Of a stretch of DNA of 8,552 nt, positions 1 through 6,378 are shown in pieces; the first letter of the stretch is position 1; each line of letters opens with the position of its first letter. Both the position numbers and the translations under genes were made by a program. The DNA lies in the NCBI GenBank assembly GCA_003022085.1, contig PXQK01000023.1, positions 1 through 8,552 of the forward strand, read 5' to 3'. The notes below the pieces were generated by a model. That model was not told the origin of the DNA. It was given only the letters and a program-made list of their open reading frames with translations, and ran no database searches. The DNA is from Halobacteriales archaeon QH_10_65_19. Lineage in GTDB: Archaea; Halobacteriota; Halobacteria; Halobacteriales; Haloarculaceae.

Positions 1-867
1 CGGACAGGTCGTCTCGTAGCCGACACGCGTCTCGGTCACGACGTACAGCTGTCCGCCGGTCTCCCGGGCTGTGACGAGACGGTCCTCGAGCGAGTGATTC
101 CAGGCCTCCGTGGGCTCGCTCGGGTCGCTCACGTCGTAGCCGACGATCTGGCCCTCGTGCTCCTCGAAGACGACGAGCGTGTCGCCGGTCTGGAGCAGCT
201 CGCCGCTCGCGTCGACGTTTGCGATCGCCGTCGGGTCGGCCGGCTCGCTCAGGTCGACCACGTGTGTCGACGGAGGTGTCTCGGGGTGGCTCCGCTCCTC
301 GCCCTCGATGTCGTCCTCCATGACGACCGGTCGCGGGTGGTGCCCGCCGGCGACCGGCGAGTAGTAGAAGTTCGAGCCGTCGGTCTTCACCACGTCGGGC
401 TCGTCGAACCCTTCGACCTGGACGTTCGTTCCGGCGACGCGGTCGGGGCCGTCGCTGCCGACGTCACCGGTCAACGTACCCGAGTTGTCGGCGTCGGCCG
501 TGGCTTCGACCCGGGCGCCGTCGTCAACGCCTCGCGCTGCGCCGTTCCCGTTGCCGTCTTCCATCGCCTGCTCCTCGACGAACTGCCGGGCCTGTGGCTC
601 TCGCACCCTGATCCTGCTGTCCTGCTGTTGGCCGGCCCGGACGTACTCCTCGAACGCCTCGGCCGTGCCGAACTGCTCGACTGACGACTGGTTTGCAAGC
701 AACAACGCGGGGTCGAGCCTGTCCGAGGGGGGGGTCGCCGCGGTCGGATCGTCCGGGCTCTGTGCGTCCGAACCGCCGTCGAGCACGCTCGCCCCCAGCC
801 CGGCCCCGAGGACCGCGCCGACGACGAGCGTGACCACTGCCATCTTCCACATCGTTTGCTGTGACAT
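1..867 (-). CDS. Membrane-anchored beta-propeller domain protein (N-terminal part, 3' end off window)
   Basis: Reading the minus strand from the ATG at 867 gives 289 codons with no stop before the window edge, so the C-terminal part is missing. Residues about 9-28 form one hydrophobic helix after a short MSQQTMWKM start, with no twin arginine and no lipobox cysteine. This suggests a Sec-type signal anchor with the rest outside the cell. An acidic linker follows. Then comes the segment VQVEGFDEPDVVKTDGSNFY (about residues 165-184), which closely matches the opening of the secreted beta-propeller family (PF09826/COG4880-type) known from haloarchaea, where full proteins are roughly 600-700 residues. 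Later strands such as THVVDLSEPADPTAIANV fit propeller blades. The molecular function of the family is not established. The start is supported by a TATA-like box 27-30 nt upstream, which implies a nearly leaderless message. The gene is divergent from the DJ-1/PfpI gene. The family call is by motif recognition only. Confidence 0.8.
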   Translation of the reverse strand, partial: MSQQTMWKMAVVTLVVGAVLGAGLGASVLDGGSDAQSPDDPTAATPPSDRLDPALLLANQSSVEQFGTAEAFEEYVRAGQQQDSRIRVREPQARQFVEEQAMEDGNGNGAARGVDDGARVEATADADNSGTLTGDVGSDGPDRVAGTNVQVEGFDEPDVVKTDGSNFYYSPVAGGHHPRPVVMEDDIEGEERSHPETPPSTHVVDLSEPADPTAIANVDASGELLQTGDTLVVFEEHEGQIVGYDVSDPSEPTEAWNHSLEDRLVTARETGGQLYVVTETRVGYETTCP

Positions 868-890
868 GGATGGAGTGACTACCCCGACGG

Positions 891-900
891 AGTATAAACT
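891..900 (-). promoter_or_regulatory. TATA-like promoter element of the beta-propeller gene
   Basis: The minus strand reads AGTTTATACT, an AT-rich island in GC-rich DNA. It is centred about 28 nt before the ATG at 867, the archaeal TATA-to-start distance. It predicts a transcript starting at or within a few bases of the ATG. Confidence 0.6.
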
Positions 901-957
901 ACTTCAGACTCAAACGAGCATTTGAACCGCCTGTAGAAGATGGATCCGCTACCGAGG

Positions 958-967
958 CAGTTTTGAG
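958..967 (+). promoter_or_regulatory. Possible TATA-like element of the DJ-1/PfpI gene
   Basis: A short AT-rich stretch around AGTTTTGA is centred about 27 nt before the ATG at 990, compatible with a leaderless transcript. The match to a haloarchaeal TATA box is weak. A second AT-rich stretch (about 975-985) lies too close to the ATG to act as TATA for this start. Confidence 0.35.
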
Positions 968-989
968 GATCGACAGTTTAGTTGTACCG

Positions 990-1685
990 ATGACATCAGC
1001 ACTGTTTATCGTCAGTGAGGAAGGCTACTGGGGCGAGGAGTGTATCGAACCGCTCACGACACTCGACAAGGCGGGCGTCGAGGTAACAGTGGCGACGCCG
1101 AGTGGCGACCCACCAGTGATCGACGAGCGATCAGTCGACCCCGAGGAGGTCGGCGAGGACACCGCCGAACACGTCCGCGAGGTGCACGAGACAGACCAGC
1201 GCCTCAACGACCCCGAACCGATCGCCACCGAGGACGCGGCCGACTACGACGCTGTCGTGTTCCCCGGCGGGCACGGCACCGAGTGGGACATCAACCAGGA
1301 CAGCGACGCCCGGCGCCTGCTCCGTGACGCCGTCGCGGCCGAGGACGGGACGGCACTCGTGGTCTGTCACGCCGTCGGCATCCTGGCGTTCGCCCGCGAC
1401 AGCGACGGCGAGTTCCTGGTTGCGGGTCGGTCGGTCACAGGCTTCCCCGACGCGTGGGAGGAGGGCATCGTCGACGACCACGACCGGATGCCAGACGGCC
1501 GGAAGCTCCCCTACTGGGTCGAGGACGAGGTGGAGGCCGTCGGCGCCGACTGGGACGCCGAACTCGACGACGACACGAGCGTCACCGTCGACGGCGACCT
1601 GATCACAGCCCGCGGTCCGCCGTCGTCGGCTGAGGCCGCCCGGACGCTGCTCGCCGAACTCGGCGTGGAAGCACCCACGCAGTAA
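990..1685 (+). CDS. DJ-1/PfpI family protein, Hsp31-like (type 1 glutamine amidotransferase fold)
   Basis: This 231-residue protein has the layout of Hsp31-like members of the DJ-1/PfpI superfamily. The first strand is followed by EGYWGEE (residues 11-17), with the conserved acidic residue of the family. FPGGHGTEWD (91-100) supplies the glycine loop. VVCHAVG (124-130) is the nucleophile elbow with Cys126 and His127. VTGFPDAWEE (139-148) is another family hallmark. Characterised relatives act as holding chaperones, glyoxalase III or protein/nucleotide deglycases, and which applies here cannot be read from sequence. No signal peptide is seen, so it is likely cytoplasmic. The ATG at 990 is chosen because the first strand (SALFIVS) begins directly after it. 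An in-frame TTG at 963 would add nine residues that do not look like family sequence and would overlap the putative promoter. The gene converges on the small membrane protein at 1722-1967, 36 nt away. Confidence 0.88.
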   Translation: MTSALFIVSEEGYWGEECIEPLTTLDKAGVEVTVATPSGDPPVIDERSVDPEEVGEDTAEHVREVHETDQRLNDPEPIATEDAADYDAVVFPGGHGTEWDINQDSDARRLLRDAVAAEDGTALVVCHAVGILAFARDSDGEFLVAGRSVTGFPDAWEEGIVDDHDRMPDGRKLPYWVEDEVEAVGADWDAELDDDTSVTVDGDLITARGPPSSAEAARTLLAELGVEAPTQ

Positions 1686-1697
1686 CCCCCCGCACCG

Positions 1698-1717
1698 CCG
1701 CCGACTGTCGACGGCGG
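1698..1717. terminator. GC hairpin in a convergent intergenic gap, possible bidirectional terminator
   Basis: CCGCCG (1698-1703) and CGGCGG (1712-1717) can pair as a 6-bp stem around an 8-nt loop. It sits between the stops of two convergent genes (1685 and 1722). There is no T-tract, which archaeal termination usually prefers, so this is only a positional suggestion. Confidence 0.3.
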
Positions 1718-1721
1718 GGAG

Positions 1722-1967
1722 CTACTCCTCGTCGTCGGGCTCCTTTGCGATCGCACCGACCACGCGCTGTGCGGTTGAGGTCGACATATCGGAGGGCGAG
1801 CGGACGTATTCGGAGACGACCAGCACCAGCGCCGCGAGCGCGAGCAGGCCGCCGCCGACGAAGAGGTCACTCCGCAGGAGCAGGAAATCAAGCCCCGGCA
1901 GGGCGATCGTGAGCGCGAGGGCAACGGTTCCGACGCGCTGGACCATGTCGAGAATCCCGGTGTCCAT
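1722..1967 (-). CDS. Small two-helix membrane protein, function unknown
   Basis: This 81-residue protein has two hydrophobic segments, about residues 12-30 (VGTVALALTIALP...) and 35-53 (LFVGGGLLALAALVLVVSE), joined by a short polar turn. The cytosolic-looking tail is polar, with SPSDMSTSTAQRVVGAIAKE, and ends in a DDEE acidic stretch. The pattern of two helices, a short S/T-rich loop, an amphipathic VVGAIAKEP-like helix and an acidic end resembles small uncharacterised haloarchaeal membrane proteins, but I cannot name a family with certainty. The start at 1967 is preferred over the upstream in-frame ATG at 2069. The extra 34 residues of the longer form are basic and of low quality. A TATA-like CCTTTTGCC is centred 27 nt before 1967, and the longer form would run into the upstream region of proS. 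The gene is divergent from proS and convergent with the DJ-1/PfpI gene. Confidence 0.65.
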   Translation of the reverse strand: MDTGILDMVQRVGTVALALTIALPGLDFLLLRSDLFVGGGLLALAALVLVVSEYVRSPSDMSTSTAQRVVGAIAKEPDDEE

Positions 1968-1989
1968 GCGCCGGCTTCGTGACGCGGAG

Positions 1990-1998
1990 GCAAAAGGT
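1990..1998 (-). promoter_or_regulatory. TATA-like element of the small membrane protein gene
   Basis: The minus strand reads CCTTTTGCC, centred about 27 nt upstream of the ATG at 1967. This suggests a leaderless transcript and supports the short start. It is a moderate match only. Confidence 0.4.
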
Positions 1999-2069
1999 CG
2001 CCGTCCGAACGGTGCCGGGATCCCGGAACCGGATCGGCCCCGTTGCGCGGTTGAGGGAGAGACCACCAC

Positions 2070-2090
2070 GGAAACGGAGTTTGTTTATTC
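2070..2090 (+). promoter_or_regulatory. BRE/TATA promoter of the proS-fau-1 unit
   Basis: A purine-rich GGAAACGG (BRE-like, 2070-2077) is followed by TTTATT (2084-2089). The TATA centre is about 27 nt before the ATG at 2113, so the transcript should start at or very near the start codon, and no Shine-Dalgarno is needed. This is the clearest promoter on the plus strand of the window. Confidence 0.65.
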
Positions 2091-2112
2091 GTGGGGGGTT
2101 CACGTGTCGAGT

Positions 2113-3573
2113 ATGAGCGACGGGACAGAACAAGAGCTCGGGATCACCGAGTCGAAAAAGCACAACACGGGTGACTGGTACGCCGAAGTGGTACAGAAGG
2201 CCGAACTCGCGGACTACGCGCCGATGGGCGGGTTCATCGTCACCCGGCCGCGCGGGTACGCCATCTGGGAGCGGCTCCAGGAGTACCTCGACGGATGGTT
2301 CAAGAAGACGGGCGCACAGAACGCCTACTTTCCGATGTTCATTCCCGAGGACTACCTCGAACGGGAGAAAGAGGTCGTCGAGGGGTTCGACCCCGAGGTG
2401 GCGTGGGTGACGAAGGGCGGCTACGACGAACTGGACGAGCGTCTGGCGGTCCGGCCCACGAGCGAGTCGATCATCGCGCCTTACATGTCTCAGTGGACTC
2501 GCTCCCACCGAGACCTCCCCTTGCGCCTGAACCAGTGGTGTTCGGTCGTGCGCTGGGAAGCCACCGAGACAAAGCCCTTCTTCCGGACAAAGGAGTTCCT
2601 CTGGCAGGAGGGTCACACTGCCCACCGCGACTGGGAGGGCGCCTGGGACGAGACGATGCTGCGCCTCGACCAGTACGAGCGGCTCTACGAGGACGTGCTG
2701 GCGATGCCGGTGCTGACGGGCCGCAAGCCGTCCCACGACAAGTTCCCCGGGGCTTACACGACGACGACAGTCGAGGCGCTGATGCCCGACGGCAAGAGCG
2801 TCCAGGGCGGCACCTCCCACCACCTGGGCACCTCCTTCGCGGATGCGTTCGACATCACCTACGTCGACAAGGACGAGAACGAGCAGACGGCCCACACGAC
2901 CTCCTGGGGCGTCTCCTGGCGGTCGCTGGGCGCGCTGATCATGACTCACAGCGACGACCAGGGGCTCGTGCTCCCGCCGACGCTCGCCGAGACACAGGTT
3001 GTCATTGTCCCCATCTGGCAGTCCGACACCCGCGAGGCGGTTCTCGACTATGCGGGTGAGCTCGAATCGACTCTCGCCGGAACCGGCGTGCGGGTGAACC
3101 TCGACGACCGGGAGAACCGCAACCCCGGGTTCAAGTACAACGAGTGGGAGCTGAAGGGCGTCCCGCTCCGGATCGAGGTCGGCCCCGCGGAGGTCCAGGA
3201 GGGAACGGCAACGCTCGTCCACCGCCCCGACGGCGAGAACGTCACCGTCGCCCGCGAGGGGCTCGCCGGAACGGTCGAAGATCACCTCGATACGGTGTAC
3301 GCGAAGCTGTACGCAAGCGCCGAGGAAACCCTCGAAGCGGGGGTCCACGAGGCCGAGAGCCGCGAGGAGATCCTCGGGACGATCGGCCAGCACGGCGGCT
3401 ACGTGAAGGCGGGCTGGTGTGGCGACGAGGGCTGCGAGGAGCCGATCAAGGAGGCTATCGCCGCGGAGATCGTGATGGTGCCACTGGACCGCGACGAGGA
3501 ACCGATCCACGACGAGTGTGCGATCTGCGGCGAGGAAGCCGTCGAGACGGCGTATTTCGCGAAGACATACTGA
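2113..3573 (+). CDS. proS: Prolyl-tRNA synthetase, archaeal/eukaryotic type (ProS type 3)
   Basis: This 486-residue class II aminoacyl-tRNA synthetase charges tRNA-Pro in the cytoplasm. In order: the N-terminal KKHNTGDWYAEVV and motif 1 region around YFPMFIPEDYLEREKE (72-87); the proline-binding RPTSE loop (114-118); motif 2 from VVRWE to the QEGHTAH signature (146-171); GTSHHLGTSFADAF (233-246); and motif 3 around SWGVSWRSLGALIMTHSDD (264-282, Arg270). The anticodon-binding domain starts near QVVIVPIW (295-302). The C-terminal zinc-binding domain has Cys436, Cys441, Cys469 and Cys472, and the protein ends in the Tyr typical of this subtype (AKTY). Length and domain order are those of the archaeal family, without the bacterial editing insertion. 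The reading frame stays open to 1909, but the ATG at 2113 begins the family sequence and lies 27 nt after the TATA box. The stop overlaps the fau-1 ATG by one base, indicating coupled translation. Confidence 0.97.
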   Translation: MSDGTEQELGITESKKHNTGDWYAEVVQKAELADYAPMGGFIVTRPRGYAIWERLQEYLDGWFKKTGAQNAYFPMFIPEDYLEREKEVVEGFDPEVAWVTKGGYDELDERLAVRPTSESIIAPYMSQWTRSHRDLPLRLNQWCSVVRWEATETKPFFRTKEFLWQEGHTAHRDWEGAWDETMLRLDQYERLYEDVLAMPVLTGRKPSHDKFPGAYTTTTVEALMPDGKSVQGGTSHHLGTSFADAFDITYVDKDENEQTAHTTSWGVSWRSLGALIMTHSDDQGLVLPPTLAETQVVIVPIWQSDTREAVLDYAGELESTLAGTGVRVNLDDRENRNPGFKYNEWELKGVPLRIEVGPAEVQEGTATLVHRPDGENVTVAREGLAGTVEDHLDTVYAKLYASAEETLEAGVHEAESREEILGTIGQHGGYVKAGWCGDEGCEEPIKEAIAAEIVMVPLDRDEEPIHDECAICGEEAVETAYFAKTY

Positions 3574-4964
3574 TGACAGTACGGGTTCGCGGGATCTACG
3601 CGACGGCGCTGACCGCCATGCTGGAGGACGTCGTGCAGGCCTCGCCGGCGATCACGGAACGCTTCGAGGCGGCGTTTCCCGCCGAGCCGGCCGACGTGGT
3701 TGTCGGGACGACCGACGACCGGCAGGGGATCGGGGTCCACGGCGCGTGCGAGGACGTCGAGACCGTCGTCTCCCGCCTCCGGGACCTCGCCCCAGACACG
3801 TTTGCCTGGGAAGCGGCGCTGCCGCGCGGCGTGGTGGCTGCCGGAGAGGTCGTCGAGACCCCCGGAAGCGGCGCGCTAATCGACTGCGGGGACGGTGACG
3901 GCGACAGCGGCGGGGCAGTCGGGTTCCTGCCGTACTCCAAAACCGCACGCCACGTCGAGGAGGGCGACGTGCTGCGGGTCCAGGTCTCGGAACCGCAGCC
4001 GCCCTGGACGGACGGCCGGCCGGTCCTCGACACCACTGTCGAGATTCACGGCGCGCTCGCATCGCTTGTGCGCGGGGGAACGACGTTAAGCGACGGACCG
4101 GAGCTGGCCGACATCGTCCCGGCGGAGCCGCCGGAGGGATGGGCGATCGAGTGGCATCGCGACGCCGACGACGCCGAGCTCGACGCGCTGGCGGCGGCGG
4201 TCCACCGGCTGTCCGACCGCGCCAGCGCCCTCGACGAGGCGCTTTCCGACGCCGCCCCGCCAGCCGACGCCGCACCGGCAACCTACTGGTCCGGCGGGAC
4301 GAGCGTCTGGCTCTGGTTCGGCCGGTCGTCGCGGTTCGCGCTCGACGACCGCCGCCGTGCGGTGACGACCACCATGGCGGGCCACCACCGTATCAAGGCC
4401 GCCCGCGAGAGCGCGAGCAGCGCGGTCGACTTCGTCGAGGCTATCTGCGAGCGTCCCGGCGAGGACGAGTTCCCCTTCGACGCCGTCACCCGGCAGTTCG
4501 GCCCTCGGGAGGGCGACACGGTATCGATCGTCCACGGCAAGCCCGACGGCCGGTGTTTCGATCTCGGGCCCGGCGAGGTGACAACCCGTACGTCCGGCGG
4601 CGACGTGACCGTCCGCCGGGAGCTCACGCCCGGGGGCACATACGACGCCATCGGCGGCGAGATCGAACCCGGTGACGTCGCGATCACGAAGTTCACGGAG
4701 GGGCGGTGGTGGTACCCGACCGTCTACCGCGGCGCGGAGGGCGAGACGCGCGGCACGTACGTCAATGTCTGCACTCCCGTCGAGGTGTTCCCGCGGACGG
4801 TCCGGTACGTCGACCTCCACGTCGACGTCGTCAAGTACCCGGACGGAACCGTCGAGCGCGTCGACGAGGCGGAGCTCGCGGCCGCTGTCGACGCCGGCGA
4901 CGTTTCCGGGGACCTCGCGGACAAGGCCCGGGACGTCGCTGCGGCCGTCGAAAACGCGCTGTGA
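3573..4964 (+). CDS. fau-1: FAU-1 family RNA-binding protein / probable ribonuclease (RNase E/G-like, DUF402)
   Basis: This 463-residue protein matches the archaeal FAU-1 (AU-1) family. Members bind AU-rich RNA, and the Pyrococcus protein has been reported to have RNase E/G-like activity in 5S rRNA processing. The start MTVRVRGIYATALT and the following VVQASPAITERF are typical. Residues about 85-140 form an S1-like RNA-binding domain (GVVAAGEVVETPGSGALIDC ... GFLPYSKTARHVEEGDVLRV), which carries an acidic insertion, DGDGDSGG. The middle contains the FGRSSRFALDDRRR and TTMAGHHRIKA segments. Residues about 320-420 are a DUF402 domain (GKPDGRCFDLGPGEVTTR, GGEIEPGDVAITKF, RYVDLHVDVV). An acidic helical C-terminus ends at residue 463. 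The ATG overlaps the proS stop by one base (TGATG), so it is the second gene of that operon. Pairing with a tRNA synthetase fits a translation/RNA role. RNA cleavage by this protein is inferred from the family. The TGA at 4962-4964 in turn overlaps the ATG of the TnpB scrap. Confidence 0.92.
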   Translation: MTVRVRGIYATALTAMLEDVVQASPAITERFEAAFPAEPADVVVGTTDDRQGIGVHGACEDVETVVSRLRDLAPDTFAWEAALPRGVVAAGEVVETPGSGALIDCGDGDGDSGGAVGFLPYSKTARHVEEGDVLRVQVSEPQPPWTDGRPVLDTTVEIHGALASLVRGGTTLSDGPELADIVPAEPPEGWAIEWHRDADDAELDALAAAVHRLSDRASALDEALSDAAPPADAAPATYWSGGTSVWLWFGRSSRFALDDRRRAVTTTMAGHHRIKAARESASSAVDFVEAICERPGEDEFPFDAVTRQFGPREGDTVSIVHGKPDGRCFDLGPGEVTTRTSGGDVTVRRELTPGGTYDAIGGEIEPGDVAITKFTEGRWWYPTVYRGAEGETRGTYVNVCTPVEVFPRTVRYVDLHVDVVKYPDGTVERVDEAELAAAVDAGDVSGDLADKARDVAAAVENAL

Positions 4965-5140
4965 TGAGCCGAGCAGCCGCGGTTGAGTACAAGGCCGAGT
5001 TGCTTGGCATTGATTTCGAGACGGCGAATCCGTGGGGAACGTCGCGGTACTGTCCCCGGTGCGGTAAACATCGGGAGAAAACACCTGTATTTTTTCGATC
5101 AGTGTGTCGGAACTGTACCGGTTCTCGCCCATCCCCCTGA
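4964..5140 (+). pseudogene. TnpB (IS200/IS605 family) C-terminal fragment with internal deletion
   Basis: Reading from the ATG that overlaps the fau-1 stop, residues 6-34 (AVEYKAELLGIDFETANPWG then TSRYCPRCG) match the end of the RuvC-like region and first zinc-ribbon knuckle of haloarchaeal TnpB, the RNA-guided nuclease of IS200/IS605 elements. From about 5058 a different frame continues with GAVNIGRKHL, the segment that normally follows the second knuckle and catalytic Asp. The part between (second CxxC and RDV) is missing, so an internal deletion joined the two with a frame change. Everything upstream, including the first catalytic residues, is absent, so it cannot be an active nuclease. 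The frame that stays open to 5140 gives 58 residues whose out-of-frame tail has VCRNC, producing Cys30, Cys33, Cys48 and Cys51. Whether this peptide is made is unknown. It could be translated by coupling to fau-1 through the TGATG overlap. Confidence 0.72.
5088..5124 (+). terminator. T-tract and imperfect hairpin after the proS-fau-1 unit
   Basis: A run of six T (5090-5095) in GC-rich DNA is followed by an imperfect hairpin, GAACTG/CGGTTC, around TAC (5110-5124). Archaeal transcription stops at T-tracts, so this could end the plus-strand transcript before the convergent dehydrogenase gene. The hairpin may instead be a leftover of the element's right end. Confidence 0.4.
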
Positions 5141-5147
5141 CTGTGTA

Positions 5148-6011
5148 TCACTCGTAGGTGTGGGTGTAGCCCCCGTCCCAGAGCATGTCCGCGCCGTTGA
5201 GGTGTGTGCTGTGTCCCGAGAAGCCGAACACGAAGAGGTTTGCGACTTCGACGGGCGTCATCAGCTCCGTGCTCCGGGCCTGGCCGAGCATCACGTTCTC
5301 GACGACCTCCTCCTCTGTGATGCCACGTTCCTCGGCGGTGTCAGCGATCTGGTTCGCCATCAGCGGCGTCAGGACGTACCCGACCGAGACCGAGAAACTC
5401 CGCAGCGACCCGTCTCCCTCGGCGGCGATCGAGCGGGTCAGCCCGACGAGCGCGTGCTTTGCCGTGATGTAGGCCGCCTTGTCCTTTGTCGCGTAGTGGC
5501 CGTGGACCGACGCCATGTTGGCGATTGCGCCGACGCCGTCGTCGGTTGCCTGGATGTGCGGGATCGCGTACTTTGCTGTCAGGAACGGCGCCCGTACCAT
5601 GACGTCCTGCAGCAGGTCGTACTTCCCGGTGGGGAACTCGCTGATCGGGTCGATGTGCTGCATTCCGGCGATGTTGGCGACGTACCGGAGGTCACCCTTC
5701 TCGCTCGCCGCGTCGACGACAGCCTGTACATCGGCGTCCTCCACTAGATCCGTCTCGACCGGGTAGAATGTGCCCGGCGCGTCGCAGTCCGCGACGATAT
5801 CCGCGGTCTCTGCCATCCCGTCCGTGTCGACGTCCGCACCCACGACGGTAAGCCCGTTCGTAGCGAGTGCAGCCGCCGTGGCCTGTCCGATCCCCGACGC
5901 CGCTCCCGTGACGAGCGCGACGGTCCCCGGGTCGAACCGTGGATCGTCGAGTTCGAGGATTTCCTCCCGTGTCGGTTCCGGCGCCCCGTAGTCGGACTCG
6001 GTGTCAGTCAC
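5148..6011 (-). CDS. Short-chain dehydrogenase/reductase, 3-hydroxybutyrate dehydrogenase-like
   Basis: This 287-residue classical SDR is NAD(P)-dependent and probably cytoplasmic. The Rossmann signature is TGAASGIG (35-42). ADVD (59-62) ends the second strand, with an Asp that usually favours NAD. NIAG (113-116) is a variant of the NNAG motif. Catalytic Ser168 lies in NMASVHGH, and Tyr181 and Lys185 in AAYITAKH. AGMQHIDPISEFP, SVHGHYATKDKAAY, GYVLTPLMANQI and RGITEEEVVENVMLGQ line up with D-3-hydroxybutyrate dehydrogenases, so the likely reaction is 3-hydroxybutyrate to acetoacetate, but substrate cannot be fixed from sequence. The position of the usual tetrad Asn holds Met138. The GTG at 6011 is chosen as start because a strong TATA box lies 27 nt upstream and an acidic N-terminus (TDTESDYGAPEPTREE) follows. 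An ATG at 6089 would add 26 residues across that promoter. The gene converges on the TnpB scrap. Confidence 0.88.
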   Translation of the reverse strand: MTDTESDYGAPEPTREEILELDDPRFDPGTVALVTGAASGIGQATAAALATNGLTVVGADVDTDGMAETADIVADCDAPGTFYPVETDLVEDADVQAVVDAASEKGDLRYVANIAGMQHIDPISEFPTGKYDLLQDVMVRAPFLTAKYAIPHIQATDDGVGAIANMASVHGHYATKDKAAYITAKHALVGLTRSIAAEGDGSLRSFSVSVGYVLTPLMANQIADTAEERGITEEEVVENVMLGQARSTELMTPVEVANLFVFGFSGHSTHLNGADMLWDGGYTHTYE

Positions 6012-6033
6012 GGCTAGTAGCCCAACAGTCCCA

Positions 6034-6042
6034 AAGTATAAC
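6034..6042 (-). promoter_or_regulatory. TATA box of the dehydrogenase gene
   Basis: The minus strand reads GTTATACTTT, an almost ideal archaeal TATA element centred about 27 nt before the GTG at 6011. It implies a leaderless transcript and is the main reason for choosing the GTG start. Confidence 0.7.
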
Positions 6043-6180
6043 GCTGTCGGTACTTTCTCCCGTCGCGCCGCTCTGCCGGGGGTCGACACCCCGACCCCTC
6101 CCGGTACTGTCGGACCGATCCCGCCGCTCTCGGCTCATTCGTCAATCCATTTTTTTATCTGGGCCACCAACTAACTACTA

Positions 6181-6224
6181 CCGCCTCCGACGCCATGGGT
6201 AGGGAAAGTATGGTGCGGAGGCGG
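6181..6224. repeat. Long inverted repeat / stem-loop
   Basis: CCGCCTCCG (6181-6189) and CGGAGGCGG (6216-6224) are perfect 9-bp complements. After a bulged A at 6190 the stem continues inward, CGCCATG (6191-6197) against TATGGTG (6209-6215), with two G-T pairs. This gives about 16 bp closing an 11-nt purine-rich loop. It lies about 23 nt downstream of a TTTTTTTATC stretch. It could be a terminator or processing hairpin behind the PAP2 gene, a small structured RNA, or a mobile-element end. Confidence 0.55.
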
Positions 6225-6378
6225 CACGCGATATGTCGCTCGTGGTTCCTACGGCGTGCCACCCGCACCGGCACGTCGGTTCTCCTGGACGGATCAAGTG
6301 CTTTCTGGTCGATCGGCCGCGGAACCTGTTGTGACACCCCGGTTACGGCGCTCAACGGACTGTGCTCCCGAGCGGCAG

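Larger units (their letters stand above)
6012..6378. other. Intergenic region with promoter, hairpin and T-tract, no credible gene
   Basis: This 367-nt gap between the dehydrogenase start and the PAP2 stop holds the dehydrogenase TATA box and a small GGGGT/ACCCC inverted repeat (6079-6092). It also has a run of seven T within TTTTTTTATC (6149-6157) and a long hairpin (6181-6224). Open frames crossing it (for example plus-strand from 6195) encode Arg-rich, Cys-containing, non-acidic sequence and run antisense through PAP2, so they are not convincing genes. From 6225 to 6378 I see nothing recognisable. Confidence 0.6.

Noticed and set aside
1..925. Plus-strand frames at 94-684 and 485-925
   Set aside because: The minus-strand beta-propeller gene explains this region, and the plus-strand products lack any family signature.
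1888..3510. Open frame of 540 codons on the minus strand opposite proS
   Set aside because: It lies antisense to an unmistakable proS. It is a typical long shadow frame in GC-rich DNA and matches no protein family.
4086..5132. Minus-strand frame of 348 codons opposite fau-1
   Set aside because: It is antisense to fau-1 with no recognisable motif. Regular codon structure on the plus strand explains its openness.
4964..5140. An active TnpB or omega-RNA system
   Set aside because: The catalytic core and second zinc knuckle are gone, and no intact element ends or TnpA were found. Only a remnant is supported.
6079..6092. GGGGT/ACCCC palindrome as an operator or terminator
   Set aside because: A 5-bp stem is common by chance at this GC content, and it does not sit at a useful distance from any start or stop.
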